Below, one piece after another: positions 11,580 through 25,834 of a DNA stretch of 64,000 nt. Source of the stretch: Tillus elongatus (taxonomy: Eukaryota > Arthropoda > Insecta > Coleoptera > Cleridae); contig OZ023264.1 in the NCBI GenBank assembly GCA_964006375.1, positions 17,536,717-17,600,716 on the forward strand, read 5' to 3'. Numbering within the stretch: position 1 is the first letter of the stretch; each line of letters starts with the position of its first letter. The position numbers and the translations under genes are program-made. A model generated the notes under the pieces. That model did not search any database. It was not told the origin of the DNA and saw nothing but the letters and a program-made list of their open reading frames with translations.

Positions 11580-12243
11580 AAAGCGGGTAACTAAGAAAGC
11601 TACCAGTCAATAGTTTAGTTATTTTTTCAAATCTCAAGTGGCGTTGTCAAAGTCGCTCTTAGACAGGAGTCATGAGAGAAACGTGTACGTTCTGCGCATA
11701 ACCTCGAAATTGGCTCCGCTAATTCCTTAGTATCTCAGAATATAAAACAACTACCTATATTCCAAGGTTAATACAAATAGTATGTAAATAATAACCCAAC
11801 TTTTAATTTTAACATAACTTTATCAAATGCCTTTGGCCGTCCACTGTGACTGTAATATATTATCATTCTAACATCCAATCAAACAAATAAAGAAGTGGTT
11901 ATGTACATCAGGTTCAGCTTCTTAATCAACGTATGTAGGTAATTTATTACTAAAGTGAAAGAAAATGATTTCAAGAAGAAATATACCTACCGCAAACTTA
12001 TATAAGTATAATACCTAGGGTACCTAGGTACTTATATTTTCTTTACTCTTAGCTTTTACTCTTTCTGGAACATTTGAAGTAAAGGAAACTATATAATATC
12101 ATAAAACAGTTTATTTTACATGTATAACGGCATGTACGGTGTAAATTATTAAAATTTTATATTCAAAATTTTGTACTGTTTATATTTATTTCATTTTTAC
12201 AAAATTTGTATACAGTAATAGTAAAAAGTGTCGAAAAGAGTTT
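11580..12243. other. Unassigned stretch without recognised gene
   Basis: AT-rich sequence with no recognised gene or repeat, lying between the transposase remnant and TAH copy 5. Confidence 0.5.
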
Positions 12244-13100
12244 AGGTGCAGAAAGTGCGTTATAGTGGCGAATTTTTGTAAAAATAGTTGAGTTAGTAAT
12301 AACTCAATTTTCCGTTAAACTAGAATCTTCAGTTTTGATGCCCAGTAAAACCCATAAAGGTAACGTGGGGACTAGATTTGAAAAATAACTACAAATTTCT
12401 TTTAAAAAACCTTATTTGTTATTTTGTTTGCAGAAACTTCGATTGAATTGACTAAAATGGATCATCCAAGCGATTAACAAGAAAAAATACCTGCCACGTT
12501 TATAATTTGGCAGGTACATTCCTTTTGGAAAGAAAAATTAAGTTTTCGGTAAATTTTCAGTCTAGCACACGGTGAACTTGCGAAACGTGCTTAGAACCCT
12601 TTCTGAATGCACATACCACAAGAAAAATTTCTTGCAAACAGCCCTTAAGAAAGTTACAGGATCAGGAGTGAAAAGGGGTGCTAGGCGGAGAAAAATGAAA
12701 TGTGAGCGAAAAGTTCAAAAACGCCAGCTTAGTTAGACCTCTATAAGCTACCTTTTACCAATTTTGGAGCTATACTTCCTTAAAATCCTGTTTATTTCGC
12801 CCAGACCCCTTATTGACCGCAGGTCCCGTAACTTGGGGATTGTTCCGAAAAAACTTTTCTTGCTTATATTGTTCTTGCTTGTGAATTTATGGTGGTTGTA
12901 GGCATGTAGAAGGGGAACGAGAACCCCTCTGATGAAGCCGAGAACCAAGATTTTTAATTTACGTTTAAATCGTTACCTCATTTCATTTGTTTAAAATATT
13001 TTTCAAAAATGAATTTGAGGTTGCCTTGTTTTTCAGTCTCACATAAGGAGCTACAATAGTTTATCATTTAAAAAAGTATGGATACAGCAACAGTAAATAC
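12244..13100 (+). repeat. TAH repeat copy 5, divergent
   Basis: Begins with the GTGCAGAAAGTGCGTTATAG variant of the 5' end. Its body is similar to copy 6 (GTAAAACCCATAAAGG against GTAAAACCTATG). At 12640-12720 it carries a segment like the one repeated at 61.1-61.5 kb (AAGTTACAGGATCAGGAGTG). No (TA)n or hairpin end was found, and the right boundary is approximate. Confidence 0.6.
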
Positions 13101-13847
13101 GCGATGGAGAGAATCTGGGTGCAGCAAGTACGTTGTGGTAGAGAATTTTCATAAAAAGATTTCAAATACTATAACTCAATTTCCCATTATGCTATAATCT
13201 TCGATCTTGAGACATAGTAAAACCTATGTAAAATAAATTTTTGGTTATTTTATTTGCAAAAACTAGTTCGATTGGGTTGACTATAACAAAACCAACCAAG
13301 CAATTAATAAGGAAAAATACCTGCCATATTGATAATTTGGCAGGTATATTCCGTTTGTAAATAATTTTTTTTTCTGAAAACTTTTGTAACTTTAGTGAAA
13401 TTTGTAACACAATTTTTTTTAAAGCGGCTTGCAGTATTTACATATATGTACCAAATTTTAATTTTCTAGCCGCATAGAAAATAGAAATTTCTTTAAGTAA
13501 ACGCTTGGAAATCACTGGGACCTCTAAAACCAATCTCCAAGTTCCATTTAAATTTAAACAATTAGTTTTAATAATATACCTTACTAAGAGTGTACAATTC
13601 TTATGAAAATTTACTACAATAATGTACTTGCTGCGTCCTGAACTTTTTTTTTTGGAGATCCGAATTTTGGTACCTGGAATACGTTTTGTGGTCAAAAAAT
13701 GCGTACTAAATTTGGTTGACATAGCCTAGTTATTTTCGAAGGTACAAAAATGTTCTTGAAGAAAATCTCAAATTCGCCGGAAGACTAGTGTAATTTTCCT
13801 GGCCCACGAATTTTTCCAAACGGTCGATTATTTTTTGAGTTATCGGT

Positions 13848-14702
<855 letters not shown>

Positions 14703-14728
14703 CATTAAAGACCGCGGAAATATTTCTG

Positions 14729-14731
<3 letters not shown>

Positions 14732-14814
<83 letters not shown>
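14732..14814. repeat. (TA)n microsatellite
   Basis: TA run right of the foldback element; probably the other half of the TA tract at 13851-13964. Confidence 0.97.
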
Positions 14815-14817
<3 letters not shown>

Positions 14818-15312
14818 AATAATACAATTCTAGTGGTCCAAGTTCGTGGTCATTTAAATAATTTTTTTAAATTTTCGATCACATTAGTGAATTTTATCTA
14901 CAAAATGTCGTTAATTAGTAATGCAGTTATTGAAATTTGAGGCCCGTAATTTAATTCCGTTACGCCCCTGTTAACAAAAGTACCCCCAACTTTCTCTTTG
15001 TATTGCTCATCGTTACACTGTTATTCATAATTTTTCCTATACATATCTCAGTAATAGACGAAGAACCGCGAATATCTAGCATAGAACTTTTGTCCAAAAT
15101 TTATCGTGTGTTCTTTATAGCGACCGTTAAAACTTCATATTTTATTGTTTTGCGTCGTCGCTATGAATTCAGGGGGACTTATTTTTAGTAGTGTCATAAC
15201 AATTTAGCGCATAGTAATTATAGTATTGCGTCAAGTGGCAATATCTACAACTTTGTTTTATAACTGACATTCCGTACTATGTGAATGGATCTTTTCATGG
15301 TCACTTTTAATA

Positions 15313-15559
<247 letters not shown>

Positions 15560-15732
15560 CTTAAAAATTTGTGGGAAAGCCGTCAGTTGCAAAATAAAAC
15601 TCTTTATTAAAAGCTGAGCTTTCGGAAAAGTTTATTCCATTCTCAAGGCTACAACATGGAAAGGAAAAAGTTTACAATTTACTTAGGAAAAATATAAAAG
15701 TTTAAAATACTTACATCTAACGTGAGTTTTAC

Positions 15733-18258
15733 TTTTTTTTTTATTTCAACAACACACCACGACGGCTTACAGCCTAAATACTATCGTACCGTGAGTGTCG
15801 ACAAGGAGGAAAGAGGCAACTTGTTAATTCTGGACTTGAAGGTTTGGAGGTTCGGGGGAGAAGGAAAAACATGTGCCGGCAAGGAGTTCCACAATTTGGA
15901 AGTCCTCGGGACAAAAAAGCGGGCATAACAAGATGTTCTATGTCTGGTGACCTGGACAGTAAAAGGATGCATTCGCTCTGTTCCCCTGGTAGATCTGTTG
16001 GGGGCAGCAGGTGGAGGAACTATGGAAGAAAGCTCCCCTGAGCAGTGCCCCTGCAGATATCTATAAAAGAGAGAGAGGTCACCAACGGCACGTCGGTGGG
16101 CAAGGGATGGCAGCCTTTAGGTAAGGGTAGGGTCACCGGTGAGACGTATAGCTCTCTTTTGAATGGAGTCCAGGATAGACAGTGTAGAAGCGGCAGCAGC
16201 ACCCCAGATGTGGGAGCAGTATTCGAGGTTTGGTCTTATTTGTGAAGTATATAAAGTATAGACATTAGCTGGTGAAAAATATTTGCGAGCCCGGAAGAGG
16301 AAACCTAAATTCTTAGCAGCCGCTTCTGCAATTGCTGTGACATGTTGGTGCCAATTGAGATTTCGATCCACAGAGATGCCAACAAGTGAAAAGGACACAT
16401 TACTTTGAATAACTTGGTTGTTTATTGTGATGGGTCTAGGGCTGGTGTATCTCTTATGAGAAAGAAAGCAAGACTGTGATTTGGTGGGGTTGAATTGTAC
16501 TAGATTTCTACTTCCCCAGTCTAATATTTTTTGGAGATCCGCGGAGATAGAACCCTCCATGAGTCTGCGATCCTCATCTAGTTAGGCTAAAGAGACAGGC
16601 TTAGTGTATTGTATATTGGAGTGGAGGGTGCTGTCGTCCGCGTAACTGTTAACTGGGTTGGATGTGCTAGAGAGGAGGTCATTGATGTGAAGAAGAAACA
16701 AAGTAGAGGCTAAAGCTGAACCTTGAGGAACTCCTGCATTAATTGGATACAGTTTAGAGGAATGGCCATCCACGACAACAGAAATGCTCCGGTTGGAGAA
16801 GAAATTTGCTGTCTACGTACAGAGTTTTGGTGGTAGACCATATGCCGGTAATTTATAAAGTAGCGCTGCGTGCCAGACCCGGTCGAATGCTTTGGGTATG
16901 TCTAGAGCGACAATCTGGGATTCACCGTGTAGTTCCATAGACTTGTTCCATGAATGGGTGACAAAGGAAAGGAGGTCGGCGGTTGATCTGCGCTGACGGA
17001 ATCCATACTGCCTGTCGTGGATTGGACTGTGTTTTTCAAGAAATTTTAGTAATTCAGTGTTTATATACTTTTCCATCACTTTAGAAATGACTGAAAGGAG
17101 AGAAATAGGCCTGTAGTTGCTAGCAAGCGCTTTCGATCCTTTCTTGGGGACGGGTTGTACTCGAGCAGTTTTCCAGTTACTAGGGAATATGCCTCTATTG
17201 TAAGATGTCTGAAACAGACGAGTCAGGACAGGAGCAAGTTCTGGTGCGCATTTTTTGAGAACAATTGCTGGGATCTTGTCAAGGCCAGAGGCTTTCCTGG
17301 TATTAAGAGAAGAGAGCATCTTTCGTACCTTTCTAGTTTTGAAAATGATATCCGTCATTTTATGCGCGACATTGGGGACTGTCAGTGGTTGAACATTCGG
17401 TGGTGGGTTGAGAGTGGACTTGCCGGCGAACAACGACGCAAAAAGTTCAGCCTTGCCCAGGGCGGTAGAAACAATTTCATCCCCTGAGACAAGAGGTGGG
17501 AACGTGCTCTTGCAGAAATTATTCCCAATAGATTTAGCAAGAGTCCAGAAGGGTTTACTGCCGCTGGAGCTTAAGAGGACTTTGTTTTTGATGTGGTTAT
17601 TAAACGAGTTTTTTGCCTCAGGAAGAATGCGGACATAGCGGTTTCTTGCGTCGTTAAATGCTTGACGGTTTTCTTGACTGGGATTGTGTAGAAGCTTTTT
17701 TTGCGCTTTGACCTTTTCAAGTCTGGTCTTGTCACAGGATTTAGAGAACCAGGGCTTTTGAGTGGCTGCAGAGGTTTTCTGTGTACGTGGAATAAATAAT
17801 TCCATGCCAGCTTGAATAATTTCGGTGACGTTTTGTAAGATATCGGAGGGGTCAGGATGAGAGAAGCAGACAGGCGCCCATGGAAAGGAGCAAAAGTAAT
17901 CTCGCATTTCGTCCCAGTTCGCGGAGTTGTAGTGCCAAACGATACCTGGGTGTGATGACTGCGTGACCTCGGGTTGCATTGCGCAGGAAGCAGTGACCAT
18001 GCCGTGGTCTGAGCGACCCAGGGGGGCGGCGACTGGTATCTTATAGCAGTCAGGATTTGTAGTAAGAAAGAGATCCAAGGGATTTGAGCTGTGTGTTGGG
18101 ATGCGAGGAAAGTAAGTAGGTTGCTGAACCATATTGGCTAAAGAATTGCTGACTGCAAAGGCCTCCGCTGCTCTTCCTTGTGGATAGGTTTTTGAAGATC
18201 CTAGCCATTCCTTATTATGGACATTGAAGTCACCAAGAATAGTGACCTCGGAGGAAGG
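15733..18258 (-). mobile_element. Jockey/CR1-type LINE, copy 3 (longest)
   Basis: Minus-strand LINE with its 3' tail at 15733 and 5' break at 18258, inside a foldback arm. It is the longest copy here and reaches into the endonuclease domain (VTILGDFNVHNKEW). The 3' end carries the T-run and ATTTCAACAACACACCACG sequence shared by all copies. Because the arm's empty-site sequence exists on the other arm, the insertion boundaries are well defined. Target-site duplication is short or absent. Confidence 0.92.
16117..18258 (-). pseudogene. LINE endonuclease/reverse transcriptase reading frame, broken
   Basis: From right to left the frame encodes the end of an EEP-type endonuclease (GDFNVHNKEW near 18220, GRSDHGMV near 18000), a long linker, and reverse transcriptase fingers and palm (SNYRPISLLSVISKVMEKYI, QYGFRQRRSTADLLSF, VALDIPKAFDRVWH). 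This part is open from 18258 to 16813. A frame change near 16800 and stops near 16575 separate it from GVPQGSALAST, the YADDS catalytic box, and the C-terminal NPTKSQSCFLSHKRYTSP segment. Reverse transcription of LINE RNA at a nicked target is the family role. This copy cannot make the full protein. The clade is inferred from motifs only. Confidence 0.88.
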
Positions 18259-18788
18259 ATAATCAATTATGAAAAAACAAACAAAAACAAAAATGAAAAA
18301 AACCATTTTTTAAATTTGAGTGAAGTCGAAAAGTGCCAAACTGACATATGAATGTGTTTAGAAGAATTTGAAATTACTTTTAACGACAATTTAATAAACT
18401 TAAAGAAAGATAATAATTTTAGAAATCACTACCCCTATTTATATTTCCTAGACAAAAACAAAAAACAAATTCAAATAGACAATTGTTAGCTTCATATGTC
18501 AGTTTGGCACTTTTCTACTTCACTCAAATTTAAAAAACGGTTTTTTTCATGTTTGTTTTTATTTGTTTTTTCATAATTGATTATAGTAAAACTTACGTTA
18601 GATGTAAGTATTTTAACCTTTTATATTTTTCCTAAGTAAATTGTAAACTTTTTCCTTTCCATGTTGTAACCTTGAGAATGGAATAAACTTTTCCTAGCTC
18701 GGCATTTAATAAAGAGTTTTATTTTACAACTGACGGTTTTCCCACAATTTTTTAAGTAAATAAGATTAGTACCGTCACGAAAACTTAA

Positions 18789-19650
<862 letters not shown>

Positions 19651-19652
19651 AT

Positions 19653-19767
19653 AGATGGAAATTATTATAAAAAATTGATGGAGGGAATTTTTTTTGATAT
19701 GGGAAAAAAGAGATTGAAATTATTATTAAAAATTGATGGATGGGAATTCTTTTTGATATGGAGATAG
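19653..19767. repeat. Imperfect tandem duplication, about 58-bp unit
   Basis: AGATGGAAATTATTATAAAA... and AGATTGAAATTATTATTAAA... repeat the same order of motifs, including TTTTTTGATATGG, in adjacent units. Confidence 0.7.
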
Positions 19768-19889
19768 AAATTTTGAAATATTTTTTGTAAATTTTAAAAC
19801 GAGAAGTAGGTACATTTTTGAAGAAAGGAAGAACATTTTATTATTGAGGAATTGATATATAAAAATTTAGGGAGGCTATGCGGCGTCAA

Positions 19890-20570
19890 TTCTCCGAAAA
19901 TAGTATAATACCAGGTAATTTATGAAAATTAATAGCTGAAAAATGTATCATGAGGTTGAGGATCATTGACAAACACGTGTAAGTAGAGTTTAAAGTGCAA
20001 AGAACATAAATAAAAGTGTAATCAGCAAAGAAGAAGGTACATACCTGGCCGTTGACATACAGACCAGGACTGTTAAGATATAAAGGATTAGTTGCCAGGA
20101 AGAATATTGATGAGAGTTTGTCGACAAACTTCAATTTAAATTGATGGAGGAAACCACAAGTACAGCTCATTGTCAAGAATGAGTATGACGTATAAACAGT
20201 ATAAAGAATAGGTGCTAGGATTGAGCCCTGAAATACACCACAACTGAGGCATTTTAAACATGAGATAACATTGTCATATGTTGTCAGCCAGAGAGATAGC
20301 TAGTCAAAAGGTCATATTACCTCTCTTAGAACCTGACATGTAACAGATAGACTGTTGAAGCTCATGATTAAGCATTGAAAGCTCTGCTTAAATCAAAAAA
20401 AGCAAAGCTGTTACTAAGCATTTATCTCTAGCAGCAATAATGTCGTCCTGTATATTTAAACAAGCAGCGTCACACAAATGAAAAGACTGGAGCCCAGACT
20501 GCATTCCAGGCTAAAAACAAACACCTTGTTTTTCTGGCATTTAAAGAAGTTTGACAATTTAACGGATTTC
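19890..20570 (-). pseudogene. Old non-LTR retrotransposon reverse transcriptase remnant
   Basis: Reading the minus strand gives a DDIIAARDKCLVTALLFL stretch near 20450, a LNHELQQS stretch near 20370, GVFQGSILAPILYTVY near 20200-20240, and FADYTFIYVLCTLN near 20000. These correspond in order to palm motifs of LINE reverse transcriptases, with the catalytic YADD changed to FADY. The family differs from the main LINE of this window. Stops and frameshifts interrupt it, and ends were not found. This is inference from motif order. Confidence 0.6.
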
Positions 20571-20579
20571 CATGTCATA

Positions 20580-21030
20580 ACACCACTACTACTGCAGTTA
20601 CAAGCAAAAAAAAAATGGCACTGTTATTAATAATAAGGTAAACAGGAATATTTCAAACTTACACATACTTTAAATTACTAAAGCCTTTTGCTTATCAGAA
20701 TTGTCAAATTTAGTAATTTCATGTGAAGAAGAGATATCTATTAAATGTTATTGATAAACTGTTTTGTAGTAGAATATTAATATTAAAAAAAAAATAAAGA
20801 AATGAAGAGCTCAAAAAGTCAGAAATAAAAGGGTATTATAAGTAGTAAGTAGTGATAGATTTTGTCAGATTGTGTTAATCAATAAATATTTAAGTTTTGT
20901 GAGCATATAAGGACTTTTGCTTTATTTTCTTTAATACATACATATATATCTATAAGTATTTTAAGCAAAGATCATAGGGCAATATATTTCAAAATTTAAA
21001 ATTAAATCATACTTTTGGAAATAATAATAA
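20580..21030. other. Unassigned stretch without recognised gene
   Basis: AT-rich sequence; nothing recognisable. Confidence 0.5.
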
Positions 21031-21034
21031 AAAT

Positions 21035-21112
21035 TTTGATAGGACTTGAACCCACTAGCTAAATAAGCTCCCTGTTTTAAGAGTAAGTATATCCATGCTA
21101 TCAATTTGTTTA
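21035..21112 (-). other. tRNA-like sequence (probable SINE head)
   Basis: On the minus strand, GATAGCATGGATA leads to GGGTTCAAGTCCTATC, a good B-box (GGTTCAAGTCC), and the outer bases GATAG and CTATC can pair. The sequence downstream on that strand is AT-rich (AAAATTTTTATTATTATT), as in a SINE tail. No clear anticodon arm was found, so a working tRNA is unlikely. Confidence 0.4.
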
Positions 21113-21489
21113 TATCACATGTAGCAATATAAGGCATTCAATACACCAAGGTGTAATTTACACACAAACCTTTGGTGAGCACACATATTTACAACACATT
21201 TCATTAAACTTTACAGGCAAATAAAACTTAAAAGCTAAGATACCTGAAATATAACTAAGAAACTAAATCTATATCAATTCTATATATTAAATTAAATTTA
21301 AAAAAGCTCGGGACGCAGCAAGTGCGTTATGGTAGTGAATTTTCATAGAAATGATCTGGCACAAAATATTTTATTATAACTTTTTTTTCTTGTAACATAG
21401 AAATCTAAATTTTGGTGTATAGTTTACTTTTTGTATCGTAAACCTACCTACCAAATTTAGTTATCATAGATTTTATATTTTTTAAGATA

Positions 21490-22050
21490 AAAAATTTTTT
21501 CAAATGAAAACTCAAAATTTTTCCGGAAAACCTCGTCCAATTTTTCTAAAAAACGAACTTGTCAAAGCCATTTACAAAAGGAAGGTACATGCCAAATTTT
21601 ATTAAAATCGGCTTATTACTTTTTGAGATATGAATTTTTTTCAAATGAAAACTCAAAATTTTCCCGGAAAACCTCGTCCGATTTTCTTGACTAACAAACA
21701 TGTCAAATCCATTTACAAAAGTAAGGCATGTGCCAAATTTTATTAAAATCGGCTTATTACTTTTTGAGATATGAATTTTTTTCTAATGAAAACTTAAAAT
21801 TTTCCCGGAAAACCTCGTCCGATTTTCCTGACTAACAAACATGTCAAAGCAATTTACAAAAGGAAGGTATGTGCCAAATTTTATTAAAATCGGCTTATTA
21901 CTATTTGAGATATGAATTTTTTTCGAATGAAAACTCAAAATTTTCCCGGAAAACCTTGTCCGATTTTCCTGACTAACGAACTTATCCAAGCTATTAACAA
22001 AAGAAAGGTACATGCCAAATTTTATCAAAATCGGCCTATTATTTTTTGAG
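21490..22050 (+). repeat. Tandem array of four ~140-bp units inside TAH copy 8
   Basis: Each unit contains AAAACTCAAAATTTT, GGAAAACCTCGTCC, GCCAAATTTTATTAAAATCG and GAGATATGAATTTTTTTC in the same order, with a period of about 140 bases. Confidence 0.85.
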
Positions 22051-22061
22051 TTATCGGTGTG

Positions 22062-22065
<4 letters not shown>

Positions 22066-22114
<49 letters not shown>

Positions 22115-22131
22115 AATATATATATATATAA
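22066..22131. repeat. (TA)n microsatellite, interrupted
   Basis: TA run broken by two TAAATA interruptions; at the fixed microsatellite position of TAH copy 8. Confidence 0.95.
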
Positions 22132-22263
22132 ACATATAAAAATTGAAACTGACCCCGGATATGGGTTCTAGGGGTCCTAGTTCGCGCTCATTTGCAAAAA
22201 TTTTTTCAAAATTCAAAAGTCGGGATCTCCCCATTAGTGAATTTTTTCTACGAAAATTCACTA

Positions 22264-23425
22264 AAACCTTAAATTAAACATCACTCTTTAACAATATATA
22301 TTGTTACGAGTTAATGGTCCTAACTTTGTGTTTTGTTGTGTAGTTTTCAATGCCCCACGATTTGGTGTCAGTTGATATATTTTTAATGGGTGTAATTTGT
22401 GTATATTTTAATTTATTGTAGATATTTATGTTAATTTTGTGTTTAAGTGTAATATCTGTAGCGTTTCACACTCAAATATTTGTATACTTGGTATTATAAA
22501 GCATAAATTAAGTGTTACATTTATGAAATTCAAATTTTAAATTGCTGGGCGCCTTTAAATTCCTTTATTTACAATACTTATATTGATTATTTGATTATTG
22601 TATTCACTATATTATTTACTCTATTTCATAAATCAAAATATGATACTTTTAGAACACTTATATGTATATATGTAAGTAAAATTTTGTTAGTTTTTAAGAA
22701 TTATATCCAATGTTAAAGTAATTTATGTTTATATGAGTATTTGAATAAATTTACCTTTTATTTACTTTATTTGCTTCTTACTTGTCCACGGCTTTAGATT
22801 GACTCTTTCTGCAGGTATGTAGTGGGTTGCAATTGAAAATTCTTACCTTTAATCCCTTTTTAAACCTAAATTTTCTGTAGAACCTTTTATCAAATTTTGT
22901 ATCTTCTTAGGCAATGATATATGAAATGTACAACAATTTAAAAGCCTGTTGACTTCTATTTTAATACCTGTTTTCATAAATAAAAGAATTGACAATAATA
23001 TTAATTACTCTAACATGACAATTTATTTTGATTTGACATTTATTTACTTACTAGATCCTTCTAACAATTATAGGTATTAGCGATTTAAATTTACAAATTT
23101 CTGTAGTTTGCGTTCGAACCGACTATTGTTTGTATTTACCGCGGTATTTGTCTTCTACAAACTGTTAGTTTCTCACAAGATTCAAATTCATGTTCCTATG
23201 GCAACCGTATTAGGAAAAATGGACGATATTTTTAATTTAATATTCTGACTAGTGCAGAGTGCAGAGTAGCGACATCTACAGAGATTGATACGAGACTCCT
23301 TGTTCTACCATTCTAAAATCTATTTATACCGAATTTTAACGACGTGAAATGACATTTCAATCTTTATTACTGTTCTAATTGACAATGTGTTAGTTCTTTA
23401 AGGTTATTTCGACCAGTAGTTACGA
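22264..23425. other. Unassigned stretch without recognised gene
   Basis: AT-rich sequence upstream of a transposase; no gene or terminal inverted repeat recognised with confidence. Confidence 0.5.
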
Positions 23426-23429
23426 TAAT

Positions 23430-24194
23430 TATGTTAAAATGTTACTATGTTCATAAATACCTTCAATGGCAAGTAGCGTTACTTCAGCTATGTATAGTTT
23501 TGGTCACAATTTACTATCTGGGTTTACTTTTTTGTCAATGGATGCTGCAATGATCACGCAAATTCCACAGTTCTTATCTCGTATTTTATTTACCGATGAG
23601 GCCAACTTTTCACGAGAACCTATTAGAAATTTTCATAATAACAACATATGGTCTGAAGAAAACCCACACGAAATTACGGAATCTCATTTTCAACACCAGT
23701 TTTCATTAAATGTATTGCTTGCTGTCATTGGTGATGACTTAATTGGACCATATTTTCCTCCGATAAGACTAAATGGAGAAGTGTACTGTCATCTACTCAA
23801 AGAAGAGTTGCCCCTACTTCTTGAAAATATTCCTTTACAAATTAGACAACAAATGTGGTACATGCACGACAGGGCTCCGGCTCATTTTCGTATCAACGCT
23901 CGTAACTACTTGAACGAAGTTTACCCAAATCGTTGGATAGGTCTAGGAGGCCCACAGAATTGGCCTGCCCGATCTCCTGAATTGAATCTGTTGGATTTTT
24001 GCCTGTGGGGTTTTCTGAAAACCTTAGTTTATTCAAGTCCTGTTGAAAACATCGATGACCTCAGAAATCGTATTATCGCATCATGTGATATTATAAGAAA
24101 CACACCCGGTATTTTTCATAGAATACGAAATTCAATGAGAAACAGATTAGTCATGCGTTCTCTGCGAAGGGGGCATTTTCAACATTTATTATGA
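23430..24194 (+). pseudogene. DD41D Tc1/mariner transposase, N-terminally truncated
   Basis: The last 200 codons are open and well kept. FTDEANF carries the first Asp, NVLLAVIGDDLIGPYFPP follows, MHDRAPAHF carries the second Asp, and WPARSPELNLLDFCLWGF carries the third, 41 residues after the second. The natural stop follows FQHLL. The DNA-binding N-terminal half is missing. Just upstream, FCQWMLQ lies in a different frame near 23525-23545, showing a frameshift, so the Met at 23466 is not a true start. The family cuts and pastes at TA dinucleotides. This copy is probably inactive despite intact catalytic residues. Confidence 0.85.
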
Positions 24195-24199
24195 TGATA

Positions 24200-24680
24200 C
24201 GTACTGACATTCTGTTAATATTTCTTTTCCTTTCTTAGTTTGTTAATTATTAATTATAAAATAGTAGTACAATAGTTGTTGTTTCTTATTATGAATTTTT
24301 GGAAATTACTAAAATCCAGAACAATATATATTAACATATTAGTGTAATTATAACGTTATTTGACAGCCTACCACGTACTTGATTTTTCAGCAAATAACAA
24401 CCACTCTGTAAATTCATGTGACATCGATCTGAGTAATATTTAATTATTTTTTTATGAAACTAACAATTTTGTGAGAAAATGTCAAGACAAAAAAAAGTTG
24501 CTAAATGAATCCTTATTTCTAAATCATTTTTTTTAAATAGAAAACGGTACACACAATAAAAAGTAATGATAAAAAATAATGTAAGGGCTGGTTTTTCACC
24601 CTCTTGTGATAACATTATAGGGCTACAAAATCAATTTAAAACTGTCATTTTGTTAGCCTTATGCATCTGCAAAATTTCGT
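24200..24680. other. Unassigned stretch without recognised gene
   Basis: AT-rich; may include the 3' flank of the transposase element, but no terminal repeat was confirmed. Confidence 0.45.
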
Positions 24681-24682
24681 TT

Positions 24683-24813
24683 TTAGTGAATTTTCTTAAA
24701 AAAAATTCACTAATGAGGAGATCCCGACTTTTGAATTTTGAAAAAATTTCTTCAAATGAGCGCTAATTAGGCCCCCCAGAAAACATATCCGGGGTCAGTT
24801 TCAATTTTTATAT

Positions 24814-24885
<72 letters not shown>

Positions 24886-25550
24886 CACACCGATAACTCA
24901 AAAAATAATGGGCCGATTTTGATCAAATTTAGTGAAAAAATTCCTTTTGCAAGTGGCTTGGATGAGTTCGTTAGCCAGGAAAATCTGCCGAGGTTTTCCC
25001 GGAAAATTTTGTGTTTTCTTTTGAAAAAAATTTATATCTCCGGAATTAACAAAGTAAGGGCAACCAAATTTGGTACTCAGGTTTACATCTTTATAAGTAA
25101 GTTACCTACCAAAATTTAGCTATGTAGGTCAAAAGACAAAACGTCAAAGTGGCGATTTAAAATGTCAAAATTGGCAACATTTAGGCAAATAACTTAAATC
25201 TAATACGGGCTATGGAAATAAAATGTCTCAAGAAGGATGTTTTACAAACCCTAAAGTCTTAGTTTCAACCGTCATTGTCCTTCATTTAACTAAAATATTT
25301 GCAGAAAATTCATTTCAAATAGACCCTTTCTCTGACGCTTGGCAGTAGCCTTAGCTATAGAGTTTATCATTTAATGGTATATAATTTTTGTCGAATTTTC
25401 GTAAAAAATCAATAAAGCTCAATATATCCGTTATTATATAAGATATGAAGAAAATTTGTATATATTAATTATAGGGTGTCTTGAGCTACATCTTAAAATA
25501 ATATTTCTACAATCACAGGGTGGCCCATAAGTCGTTGGTGATACAAATTA
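24683..25550 (-). repeat. TAH repeat copy 9, missing its 5' end
   Basis: Hairpin at 24683, GACCCCGGATATG block (reverse) near 24785, (TA)n at 24817-24881, then GATAACTCAAAAAATAATGG and the body as far as the GGCCCATAAGTCGTTGG block. It stops at about 25550, where the hairpin of copy 10 begins in the same orientation. Confidence 0.87.
24817..24881. repeat. (TA)n microsatellite
   Basis: TA run of TAH copy 9. Confidence 0.97.
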
Positions 25551-25686
25551 CCTTTTTAGTGAATTTTCTTTAAAAAAATTCACTAATGAGGAGATCCCGA
25601 CTTTTGAATTTTGAAAAAATTTCTTCAAATGACCGCGAACTAGGCCCCCTAGAACACATATCTGGGGTCCGTTTCAATTTTTATAT

Positions 25687-25834
<148 letters not shown>

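Larger units (their letters stand above)
15560..18756. mobile_element. Foldback element with 266-bp arms, split by a LINE
   Basis: The left arm is 15560-15731 plus 18259-18352. The right arm, 18491-18756, is its near-perfect reverse complement, 266 bases each. A spacer of 138 bases (18353-18490) lies between them. Landmarks are CTTAAAAA...GTGGGAAA at the outer ends and GTGCCAAACTGACATATGAA at the inner ends. A LINE (15733-18258) was inserted inside the left arm. The right arm preserves the empty site (GTTTTACTATAATCAATT), so the insertion point can be read directly. No open frame belongs to the element itself. Confidence 0.88.
21312..22263 (+). repeat. TAH repeat copy 8, with expanded internal units
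   Basis: Complete copy: GGACGCAGCAAGTGCG start, four body units of about 140 bp (21490-22050), a degenerate TA tract at 22066-22131, the GACCCCGGATATGGG block, and a terminal hairpin (ATTAGTGAATTTT with AAAATTCACTAA) ending at 22263. It is the same architecture as copy 3 but with more internal units. Confidence 0.88.

Noticed and set aside
17155..17638. Plus-strand frames of 110 and 76 codons opposite the LINE
   Set aside because: They are antisense shadows of the LINE reverse transcriptase gene; equivalent shadows occur opposite every LINE copy.
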